64,000 nt of DNA from Mesorhizobium sp. LHD-90. Its GTDB lineage: Bacteria; Pseudomonadota; Alphaproteobacteria; Rhizobiales; Rhizobiaceae. This document shows, in pieces, positions 57,208 through 64,000 of the stretch; positions within the stretch are counted from its first letter, which is position 1; the number at the start of each line of letters is the position of its first letter. The translations under genes were made by a program, and so were the position numbers. Under the pieces are notes generated by a model. The model was given only the letters and a program-made list of their open reading frames with translations, was not told the origin of the DNA and made no database searches. The stretch lies in contig NZ_JAVFVV010000014.1 of assembly GCF_030929505.1 (NCBI RefSeq), positions 62,001 to 126,000 on the forward strand, read 5' to 3'.

Positions 57208-57835
57208 TTAGGGTCTGTTGATATTCATCTGGAGTTTATGACGGCAGCGGCGAGATGGATGATGGCGTTGAAGCTCTGGTCGGTTTTGTCGGCGCGCATG
57301 GCGATGCGTTTGAACTCTTTGAGTTTGCAGAAGAAATTCTCGATCAGATGACGCCATTTGTAGATCTCGGCATCGATCTGAACCGGCTTTGTCCGGCGCG
57401 GATGCTGGGAGATGACGATCTTGGCGCCACGCTCGTTGAGATCGGCGATGATGCTGTTGCTGTCGAACGCCTTGTCGGCAATCAGGGCGCCGAAGCAGAG
57501 GCCGTCGATGAGCGGCTCGACGCCGACCGTCTCGAAGCGCTGGCCCGGCAGCAGGATGAAACGCACGAGATTGCCCAGCGCGTCGGTCAACGCCAGGATT
57601 TTGGTGGTCATGCCGCCCTTGGAGCGGCCTATGGCCTGGCGTTGAGTCCCCCTTTTGCGCCCTGGCCGTGGCGGTGGACCTTGACGATGGTGGCGTCGAC
57701 CATGGCGTATTCCATGTCCGGTCCGTCCGAGCAGGCCTCGAAAAGCCGAATGAAAACATCGGCTTTGACCCAGTTGCGATATCGCGTGAAGACGCTGTTC
57801 CACTTGCCGAAGAAGGCCGGAAGGTCACGCCACGG
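57208..57835 (-). pseudogene. IS5-family (IS427-like) transposase, 5' end missing
   Basis: On the minus strand the frame for DLPAFFGKWNSVFTRYRNWV, then DGPDMEYAMVDATIVKVHRH, is followed by the second-frame part (GTQRQAIGRSKGGMTTKILA, RHLIENFFCKLKEFKRIAMR). IS427 members use such a frame change between orfA and orfB. The outer end near 57210 begins GGGTCTGTTGATATTCA, a typical terminal repeat. The 5' end stops abruptly at about 57835, where a different IS5 gene starts. Confidence 0.85.
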
Positions 57836-58187
57836 GCGAGCGCCTGGCCTTGCTGCCCCCCTTTGCGCCGGCCGCCGAGACGTGGGCGCGCACGATGGTG
57901 GAATCGAACATCTGGATCAAATGGGCCGATGCGCTCATCTCGGCCAGCGTGTCGAAGAAGGCTTCGAACACGCCGGCCTTGCTCAGCCGATCAAAGCGCT
58001 TCCACACTGAGTTCCGATGGCCGAAGCGCTCCGGCAGAACGCGCCAGCGCACATTCTCCACCGTGAAGAAGTGCATCGCTTCCAGAAACAACCGGTCGTC
58101 CGCGGCTTTGCGCCCGCGCCGTGGCAGGCAGGCCCGGAAAACCTCCAGCGCGTTCGCCCAATCCGTATCCGTCATCTTCGTGGACAT
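57836..58187 (-). pseudogene. N-terminal part of a second IS5-family transposase
   Basis: MSTKMTDTDWANALEVFRAC to the MFDSTIVRAHVSAAGAKGG motif is the N-terminal half of another IS5-family transposase, clearly different from its neighbour (SVWKRFDRLSKAGVFEAFF against the IS427-like version). The frame leaves the family at GGSKA near 57840. The two fragments are joined head to tail, so one element was replaced by, or recombined with, the other. Confidence 0.82.
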
Positions 58188-58280
58188 CGCCGACCTCCAA
58201 ATCAGTCGGCAACCTATGAATCAGACCGGATTCGTCCACGGAACCCCAAAACCTATACCTGAGTCAATTCGTCCACACGG

Positions 58281-59336
58281 CCTAGGTGTTTAGTCCCGGT
58301 ATTTGGTGGGTTGGATTGAGCCTGAAGCGTTCGGGCTCTTTTGTCCAGCGTTGGCAGATGAACTCGTAAGGTGTCAGGCCTTTGAGTGTCTTGAGCCTGC
58401 AGGCGAAGTTGTAGGCGGAGACAAAGTCGGCGAGATGGCCGCGGAGTTGGTCGTGGGTTTCGTAGTGGAAGCGCCTGACCGTCGCATCCTTGATGGTGCG
58501 GCTCATTCTCTCGACCTGGCCGTTGGTCCATGGGTGCTTCGCTTTGTTGGTGCGGTGCTCGATGTCGTTCCTGGCGCAGGTGAGTTCGAAAGCGTGGGCT
58601 TGGAAGAGTTCGCCGTTGGCGATTGCCTCCTTGATCAGCGGGACAGCCGAGCCCCCGGCGCCGGGCGTGGTGAACTGGAGCCGTTGTCGGCAAGCACGGT
58701 GTGGATCTTATAGGGGACGGCTGCGATCAGCCGGAGCAGGAATTCTCTCGAGACGGCGGTTGTGGCCTTCTCGTGCAATTCGACGAACGCGAACTTCGAT
58801 GTTCGATCGATGGCAACGAACATGTGGAGCTTGCCCTGCCGGTTCGAACTTCGGCGATATCGATGTGGAAGTAGCCGATCGAATAGGCCTTGAACTTCTT
58901 CTTCGCCGGCTTGTCGCCCTCGACGTCCGGGAGCCGGCCGATGCCGTGACGTTGCAGGCAGCGATGAAGCGACGAGCGCGTCAGATGCGGGATCGTCGGC
59001 TGCAGCGCATAGAGGCAATCGTCGAGTGGCAGCAGCGTATAGCGCCGGAAGGCGACGATGACCGCCTCCTCTTCAATTGAAAGAACAGTCGATCTCGGCT
59101 CCCTCGGGCCGGTCGGGAGGTCCGTGACCTAAGTCCGCTTCTTCCACTTGGCGACGGTCTTCTGGTTGATCCCGTAGCGCTTGGAAAGCGATCTCAGGCT
59201 CTCTTGACTATGCTGTATCGCTCGACGGATTGCCTCTGTCGTCGTGGCGCTCCCATGTAGAACCATGGCCCATGGCGCATCCTTTGATTCGGACGACAAG
59301 GATGCGCCATCAAAGCCTGGGATCAAACACCTAGGA
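58281..59336. mobile_element. IS481-family element with both ends, transposase dead
   Basis: Bounded by CCTAGGTGTTTAGTCCCGG at 58281 and, inverted, by GGGATCAAACACCTAGG ending at 59336. The single minus-strand transposase reading fills the unit and its stop codon lies inside the left repeat. Flanking bases show no clear duplication. Confidence 0.8.
58282..59263 (-). pseudogene. IS481-family transposase with a nonsense codon and frameshifts
   Basis: The start region MVLHGSATTTEAIRRAIQHS carries the helix-turn-helix SLSKRYGINQKTVAKWKKR. A TAG at 59129-59131 then interrupts the normal TDLPTGP continuation. Frame changes follow near 58840 (before GKLHMFVAIDRTSKFAFVEL) and near 58670 (after VLADNG). 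The C-terminal part (IKDATVRRFHYETHDQLRGH to the stop at 58282) is well preserved. No active product is possible without repair. Confidence 0.85.
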
Positions 59337-59387
59337 TCGTCTGCAGGGGGATATCAGCTGCCACGCTTTTGGAAGCCTGCGGATGTC

Positions 59388-59470
59388 GGGGCGGGACAAG
59401 AGCAGTTCAAAATCCTGCGCTAAGGTCGAACGGATTGTGAACATCATGCAGCCCGGAGGATTCTGCCTGG
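59388..59470 (-). repeat. Stray right end of a second Tn3-family element
   Basis: From 59388 the plus strand reads GGGGCGGGACAAGAGCAG and on to GCGCTAAGGTCGAACGGAT, a diverged copy of the Tn3 ends at 37876 and 41689. Just inside it the minus strand still encodes RILPGRILRAA and a stop, matching the TnpA end [11 protein letters not shown]. No more transposase is left, so this is a relic of another copy. Confidence 0.75.
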
Positions 59471-59697
59471 AAGAATGCGTACTCACCATCCCGGTGCTTC
59501 CTCAAACTGCCAATTGCGACCTGAAACCCGTAGTGCTGATCCAAGCCTCCGACAGGGGTAACGGTTGGTGTCTTGAAAGGTGGAAGGTCTGGAGAGTATC
59601 GAGAACTGAGCTCAAAGACCTCTTTGTGGGTTCCGAACGTCATGGACGCTGCCGCGAAGGTCTCGCTGCGAAGCGGTCGTTCCGCTGGCCAGGCAGC

Positions 59698-61248
59698 TCA
59701 CTTCCAGAAGGGTCGGGTCTCCTCAAGGTCCTTCCACAATGCCTTTGCGCCGGCCCAGCCGAATTCGGCGCGCGCCTGGCTCGCTCCGATCACCCATCCG
59801 ACGGCACGCTGAGCGGTCGGATCACCGCCGCCGGGAGCTTCCGCCCCTGTTAACATAGTTCTGATTGTCGCCGCATCGTTCAGGTCGCCAAAAACCGCCT
59901 GAAGTTTCTGCAAGTGGTTCCGGAACGCATCCGCCCGCTTCGCCGGGTACAAGGGAGCGAAGAACTCGACCGCATAGCGCAGTTTCTTCAGCTCCTTGCG
60001 CAATTCGTGACGCTGCTCCACCGTCAATGTCTCAAGCCCGTGTGCGCGCTTGCGGACCTTCTTCCAGCATTTTGCGAGCGATCGGCCGGCAAACCCGGCG
60101 ACCGGCGTGGCGAGCCGCCCAGTCTGCTCGAAATCTTGCGGCACGAGCCAGCCTCGCGTCTCCACGAACCGCGCCAGACCGATCAGGAACGCCTGCACGC
60201 GCGCCTCGGCAAGAAGCTTGCCGACGAGGCGCCGCAGTTCCCCCGCCTGCCGCGACAGCGCATCGGCAAGCGCAGAGAGGCCGGGTTGATCCGGGTGGGT
60301 TCCGGCCTCCCGCCGCACGATATCGTTCGCCACCACATCGAGATCCCTGAGGCGCCCGACCTCCTGGCCAAGCCACCGCGCCTCGTCGTTAAGCCGGGCC
60401 ATTTCCGGGCTCCCAAGCACTGCAGCGAAGGCAGCGAACGCGCTTCGCAAGCGGCGTAGGCCGATCCGTAACTGGTGCGGCCCTTCCGGGTCGTCGAGCT
60501 TGCGGACCACCACGATGTTGGTGGCGACCTGGTCGAGGCACTCGCGCAAGACATCGCGCGCCGCCTGCTCGGCGATCTGATCCGGATCGAGCGCAATCGC
60601 CACGGCATGGCGGGGTGCCAGCGGCGGGTCGATCTGTCCCTGTTCCGCAAACAGATAGCCGCGCGCCGACTTGGAGAGCCGGGAAAACCTCAGGCCCCCT
60701 TGGGGGAACAACAGGTGCGCGATGTCGAACAATCCGCCCGGATTGCCCTCGATGAGTTCGATCTCGACTTCCCGCAGCTCGGCGGAGCGCCCGTTGGCGC
60801 GGACCTCGCCGACGTCGATCGCCAGTTCCGCTCGGGTGCCGTCCGCGAGGGACAACTCCCCGGCGGAACGCTTGATCACGGTTTCGCAGACAGGCTCAAG
60901 CGGCGCGCCATTCACGCAATGGATTACTGCGTCCCGGACCTCTGCGTCCGGAATGGCTTCGACACAGAGCCGCCCGCCTCGAGCCGTGTTCTCCACCTCG
61001 CCGACCTGCGAGAGACCGCCGTGCAGCTCGGCATTGGTCTTGACGGTCTGTATCCAGCGCCGCCCGTCGCGCCGGAGCCGGAGCGCGATCCCCGCCTTCT
61101 TCAAGGCATGTTCGGAGGTGTCCAGATAGATGCTTCTGAGCGTTCTTGTCCTTGGACCGTCGCTCTTCAGTTTCGACGCCTTCACGCGCGCCCAAATGTC
61201 GCTCGACGTCACGTCGTCGAGCAGGAATTTCAACTCGATCTCGCTCAT
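59698..61248 (-). CDS. CYTH-CHAD protein, probable triphosphatase linked to polyphosphate
   Basis: 516 residues. The N-terminal CYTH domain (1-205) begins with the signature EIELKF (ExExK) and contains RTLRSIYLDT and ALRLRRDGRRW, the charged tunnel strands that hydrolyse inorganic triphosphate. The C-terminal CHAD domain (215-516) is helical and rich in conserved His and Arg (HQLRIGLRRLRSAFAAF, HELRKELKKLRYAVEFF), which binds polyphosphate. Divergent from the SulP gene, and near a PPK2 gene, it fits polyphosphate metabolism. Looks intact. Confidence 0.93.
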   Translation of the reverse strand: MSEIELKFLLDDVTSSDIWARVKASKLKSDGPRTRTLRSIYLDTSEHALKKAGIALRLRRDGRRWIQTVKTNAELHGGLSQVGEVENTARGGRLCVEAIPDAEVRDAVIHCVNGAPLEPVCETVIKRSAGELSLADGTRAELAIDVGEVRANGRSAELREVEIELIEGNPGGLFDIAHLLFPQGGLRFSRLSKSARGYLFAEQGQIDPPLAPRHAVAIALDPDQIAEQAARDVLRECLDQVATNIVVVRKLDDPEGPHQLRIGLRRLRSAFAAFAAVLGSPEMARLNDEARWLGQEVGRLRDLDVVANDIVRREAGTHPDQPGLSALADALSRQAGELRRLVGKLLAEARVQAFLIGLARFVETRGWLVPQDFEQTGRLATPVAGFAGRSLAKCWKKVRKRAHGLETLTVEQRHELRKELKKLRYAVEFFAPLYPAKRADAFRNHLQKLQAVFGDLNDAATIRTMLTGAEAPGGGDPTAQRAVGWVIGASQARAEFGWAGAKALWKDLEETRPFWK

Positions 61249-61497
61249 GTGACAGATCCAGGTCGGTTTGTTGCAACTTTAGCGTATCCGGCCTGCACCC
61301 GCAAAGTAAGTGCCGCGTGCATGACCGGCAGCCGCGGGCTCATCTTGCATGAGGAGGATAAAACCGGGAACTCGAGCATGCATGCATCGAGGAAGCGCTT
61401 GGCCGGCAAGTGACCGTCTCGAAAAGCTGTCGCCCGGCAAGCAAAAAGTGTATCCTGCCGGCATAGCGCGATTGACTGCATTGCTCCTGAGGGCACT

Positions 61498-61515
61498 CGG
61501 CATTGAAAAATGCCG
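61498..61515 (+). promoter_or_regulatory. GAAA-tetraloop hairpin before sulP
   Basis: CGGCATT-GAAA-AATGCCG forms a perfect seven-pair stem with a GNRA loop, ending 18 bases before the sulP start codon and just ahead of its TAGGAC ribosome site. In RNA this would be very stable and could limit or protect the leader. The rest of the 285-bp divergent gap shows nothing else recognised. Confidence 0.5.
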
Positions 61516-61533
61516 GAAGATATGTAGGACAAT

Positions 61534-63228
61534 ATGGATTCCGGCAGGTGGACCTTTCACCTTCCCGTGCCTGCGGGCCTTTCAGGCTATCAGCCGGGCG
61601 GGATACGACACGATGTCTCCGCCGGGCTCGCAGTCGCCGCGGTTGGGCTTCCCAGCGCGATCGCCTACCCAGCCATAGCCGGGCTGCCGCCTGAGACCGG
61701 CATCTACGCCAGCATTGCGCCGCTGGTCGCCTACGCCTTCTTCGGCCCCTCGCGTCAACTCATAGTCGGTCCCGACGCGGCAACGATGACGGTGCTTGCC
61801 GCGACTTTGGTCGCCGTTACAGCGAGCGCGCCGGCCGGCCTCGCAGTGGACCGCACAGCGATCGCTGCAATCCTCGCGCTCGGCGTCGGATTGTGTTGCG
61901 TGGCGGCGTGGGTGCTTCGGCTCGGCGTTCTTGCGACCTTCCTGTCGCGTCCGATCCTGACGGGATTCTTCATCGGCGTCTCGTTTTCGATCCTGGTCGG
62001 GCAGATCGGCCGCTTCACCGGGGTGGACATCGACGCGGACGGCCTGCTCAGACCTGTGCTCGAACTTCTGCGCAAGGCCGGGTCGATACATTGGCCGTCT
62101 CTGGTGCTGGCGCTGGGAATGTTCGGCGTGTTGCAGGTCGCGCGGATCATGCGTTTTCCGGTTCCCGGGCCGGTGCTGGTTGTGGTGCTCTCCGCGATCC
62201 TTTCGGCGGTCTTTGATCTTGAAGGACGCGGCATCGCTGTGGTCGGCGACATCCCCACGGGCCTGCCCTCGTTGACGTTGCCACGGATCGCCGACCTTCC
62301 TTTGCAAACACTGGCCCTCGGCTCTGCGGCGATCTTCCTCGTCAGCTACGGCGCGGGCATTATTACGGCACGCAGCTTTGGCGCAATGGCTGGCTACCCG
62401 GTCGATCCGAACCGCGAACTGATCGGATTTGGCGCTGCAAACATTGCCGCGGGCCTTTTCGGCGCCTTCCCTGTGACGGCCTCCGACTCGCGCACGGCAG
62501 TCAACCTGACCGTTGGCGGCCGTTCGCAAGCGACAAGCATCGTCGCGGCTGCGACCTTGATCGCGACACTGCTGTTTCTCGGGCCCGCCCTCAGGATCAT
62601 CCCGATTCCGGCGCTGGGCGCCATTCTTGCCGCAACCGCCATCAACCTGATCGATCTCGCCGCCCTGAGGCAGATCTGGCGCATCAGCCGCATGGAATTT
62701 GTCTTCGCGCTGATTGCAATGTGGGGGCCGATCGGCCTAGGCGTCCTCAATGGCGTCGTCATCGCGATCGGCGCCACGCTGGCCTATGTCCTGCGCAAGC
62801 TCATGCGTCCCCGCGACGCCATGCTTGGCCGCGTTCCGGGTCGTGACGGCTTTTACAAGCTGCATCGAACGCCCGAGGCCCGTCAGGCGCCGGGCCTGGC
62901 CGTCTGCCTCATCCAGGGCAGCCTGCTGTTCTTCAACACCGACTACATCGCGACGCGCCTGCGCTCCATCGCCGACGCACTGCCGGCCGACACACACTGG
63001 CTAGTGATCGACGCCAGCGCGATTTCCCAGATCGACAGCTCAGCAGCGGAAATGCTCGGGGAGCTGTGTGACGAATTGCGCGGTCGCGGGATCAGGCTTG
63101 GCCTGGCGGAACTGCATGCCGAAGCGCGCGGGATGCTTCATCGGGCCGGCGTGATCGAGCGCATCGGCCCGGCCATGGTTTTCGACAATCTCGAGGACGC
63201 GTCTCGCGCGTTCGACGTCCAGGCCTGA
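61534..63228 (+). CDS. SulP-family anion transporter with STAS domain
   Basis: 564 residues. The membrane domain starts with the SulP signature (VAAVGLPSAIAYPAIAGLPP, ETGIYASIAPLVAYAFFGPS) and has about 11-14 hydrophobic segments up to residue 420. A cytoplasmic STAS domain (440-560) contains WLVIDASAISQIDSSAAEML. SulP proteins move sulfate, bicarbonate or other anions. The neighbouring CYTH-CHAD and PPK2 genes suggest a link to phosphate or energy state (inference). The PPK2 gene follows after 37 bp, so the two are probably cotranscribed. Confidence 0.94.
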   Translation: MDSGRWTFHLPVPAGLSGYQPGGIRHDVSAGLAVAAVGLPSAIAYPAIAGLPPETGIYASIAPLVAYAFFGPSRQLIVGPDAATMTVLAATLVAVTASAPAGLAVDRTAIAAILALGVGLCCVAAWVLRLGVLATFLSRPILTGFFIGVSFSILVGQIGRFTGVDIDADGLLRPVLELLRKAGSIHWPSLVLALGMFGVLQVARIMRFPVPGPVLVVVLSAILSAVFDLEGRGIAVVGDIPTGLPSLTLPRIADLPLQTLALGSAAIFLVSYGAGIITARSFGAMAGYPVDPNRELIGFGAANIAAGLFGAFPVTASDSRTAVNLTVGGRSQATSIVAAATLIATLLFLGPALRIIPIPALGAILAATAINLIDLAALRQIWRISRMEFVFALIAMWGPIGLGVLNGVVIAIGATLAYVLRKLMRPRDAMLGRVPGRDGFYKLHRTPEARQAPGLAVCLIQGSLLFFNTDYIATRLRSIADALPADTHWLVIDASAISQIDSSAAEMLGELCDELRGRGIRLGLAELHAEARGMLHRAGVIERIGPAMVFDNLEDASRAFDVQA

Positions 63229-63265
63229 TCGTCTCACTGTCGGTTGTGCATAAGAGGAGGAGAAC

Positions 63266-64000
63266 ATGGGTAAGAACAAGGACAAGAAGAAGGACAAGGC
63301 GGCCAATACCTCCGAGTTGGCCGGGATGACCGACTCGAAGGCGAACGGAAGAAGTTACGTAACCGAACTCGCCCGATTGCAGGTCGAGCTGGCTTATCTT
63401 CAGGCTTGGGTGAAGAAGTCTGGAGCTCGCATCGCGATCATCTTCGAGGGCCGCGACGCCGCCGGGAAAGGCGGCGTGATCAAGCGCATCACAGAGCGGG
63501 TCAGCCCACGGGTGTTCCGCGTCGTCGCATTGCCGGCGCCGACCGATCGGGAGAAGACCCAGATCTACATGCAACGCTACGTGCAGCACCTGCCCGCCGG
63601 TGGCGAGGTCGTGATATTCGACCGCTCCTGGTATAATCGCCCCGGCGTCGAGCGCGTCATGGGCTTCTGCGGCGAGAAGACGGCCCGGCGCTTTCTGGAA
63701 CAGACGCCGCGTTTTGAAGCCGCCCTTGTCGAAAGCGGCATAACGCTGCTCAAGTACTTCCTCGATGTGAGCGAGGAAGAACAGGAAAAGCGTTTCCGCC
63801 AGCGTGTCGAAGATCCTCTTCGGCAGTGGAAACTGAGCCCGATGGACATTGAATCATACAACCGCTGGTGGGACTATACCCGCGCCTACGACGAGATGAT
63901 CCGCATGACCGACACGCGGCATGCACCTTGGTGGACCGTGCCGTCGAACGACAAGAAGCGGGCGCGTATCAACTGCATTTCGCATATACTGAGCTCGATC
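63266..64000 (+). CDS. ppk2: PPK2-family polyphosphate kinase, cut by the window end
   Basis: The frame from MGKNKDKKKDKAANTSELAG stays open to the window edge (245 codons). The Walker A FEGRDAAGKGG lies near residue 65 and Walker B VVIFDRSWYNR near 115; the lid region (RFRQRVEDPLRQWKLSPMD) and the WWDYTRAYDEMI motif are those of PPK2, which transfers phosphate between polyphosphate and nucleotides. A strong AGGAGG site precedes the ATG. The charged Lys-rich leader is typical. The C-terminus lies outside. Confidence 0.95.
   Translation, partial: MGKNKDKKKDKAANTSELAGMTDSKANGRSYVTELARLQVELAYLQAWVKKSGARIAIIFEGRDAAGKGGVIKRITERVSPRVFRVVALPAPTDREKTQIYMQRYVQHLPAGGEVVIFDRSWYNRPGVERVMGFCGEKTARRFLEQTPRFEAALVESGITLLKYFLDVSEEEQEKRFRQRVEDPLRQWKLSPMDIESYNRWWDYTRAYDEMIRMTDTRHAPWWTVPSNDKKRARINCISHILSSI

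Noticed and set aside
1-64000. CRISPR arrays
   Set aside because: No regularly spaced repeats were seen; the only close repeats are the abiE inverted repeats, the WYL direct repeat and transposon ends.

Overview
The window looks like an accessory region (plasmid or genomic island) of an alphaproteobacterium, most likely Rhizobiales. The grounds are the high GC, an imuA-imuB-dnaE2 mutasome cassette with an alphaproteobacterial LexA box (GAAC-N7-GAAC), CYTH/CHAD, SulP and PPK2 genes of rhizobial type, and many IS and Tn3 remnants. No replication gene, ribosomal gene or CRISPR array was seen. All calls come from reading sequence and motifs; no database search was run.

Layout. (1) About 0.5-21.5 kb, minus strand: a nine-gene, mostly start/stop-overlapping operon. 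In transcription order it encodes a WYL regulator, an SNF2 helicase with a DUF3883 tail, an ASCH-domain protein, a small unknown protein, a DUF1156 DNA methyltransferase, a DUF499/Swt1-HEPN ATPase, a second SNF2 helicase, an Hsp70/actin-fold ATPase and a RecD-like helicase with a nuclease-like tail. The helicase-methylase-ATPase core resembles the Hma type of defence locus; the Hsp70-like and RecD-like genes enlarge it. (2) 21.6-25.7 kb, plus strand: a coupled operon of a metallo-beta-lactamase-fold protein, an E2-E1-JAB triple fusion (ubiquitin-like conjugation plus deconjugation in one chain) and a four-TM membrane protein, with no CD-NTase or ubiquitin-like gene beside it. (3) 25.9-27.7 kb, minus strand: an AbiE toxin-antitoxin pair with paired inverted repeats at its start. 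(4) 27.8-33.5 kb: the SOS-controlled imuA-imuB-dnaE2 cassette followed by a broken dinB. (5) 33.6-37.2 kb: a frameshifted UvrD-like helicase and two small exported proteins.

(6) 37.5-43.7 kb: a complete Tn3-family transposon. On its left it truncates a SRAP/YedK gene and on its right an IetS-like subtilase. There is no target duplication, so the two flanks were brought together by recombination or deletion. (7) 43.9-48.6 kb: a HigBA toxin-antitoxin pair, an IS6-family element and wreckage of IS5, IS3 and ISL3 transposases. (8) 48.7-54.2 kb, minus strand: a tightly overlapping operon of a four-TM coiled-coil protein, a von Willebrand-A-like membrane protein, a MotA/ExbB/ZorA-like channel protein and an OmpA/ZorB-like protein, with a secreted thermonuclease just upstream. 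It resembles a Zorya-type motor but lacks the known Zorya effectors, and is the best candidate here for an undescribed system. (9) 54.2-59.5 kb: a secretion-ATPase fragment, small exported proteins, an AraC regulator, a chimera of two IS5 elements, a dead IS481 element and a stray Tn3 end. (10) 59.7-64 kb: CYTH-CHAD, SulP-STAS and a PPK2 gene cut by the window edge, a chromosome-like polyphosphate and anion cluster.

How it works together. The window is a defence island: a modification-linked multi-ATPase operon, a ubiquitin-like operon, a membrane-motor-like operon, AbiE, HigBA and an IetS relic, mixed with DNA-damage mutagenesis genes and repeatedly rearranged by transposons.
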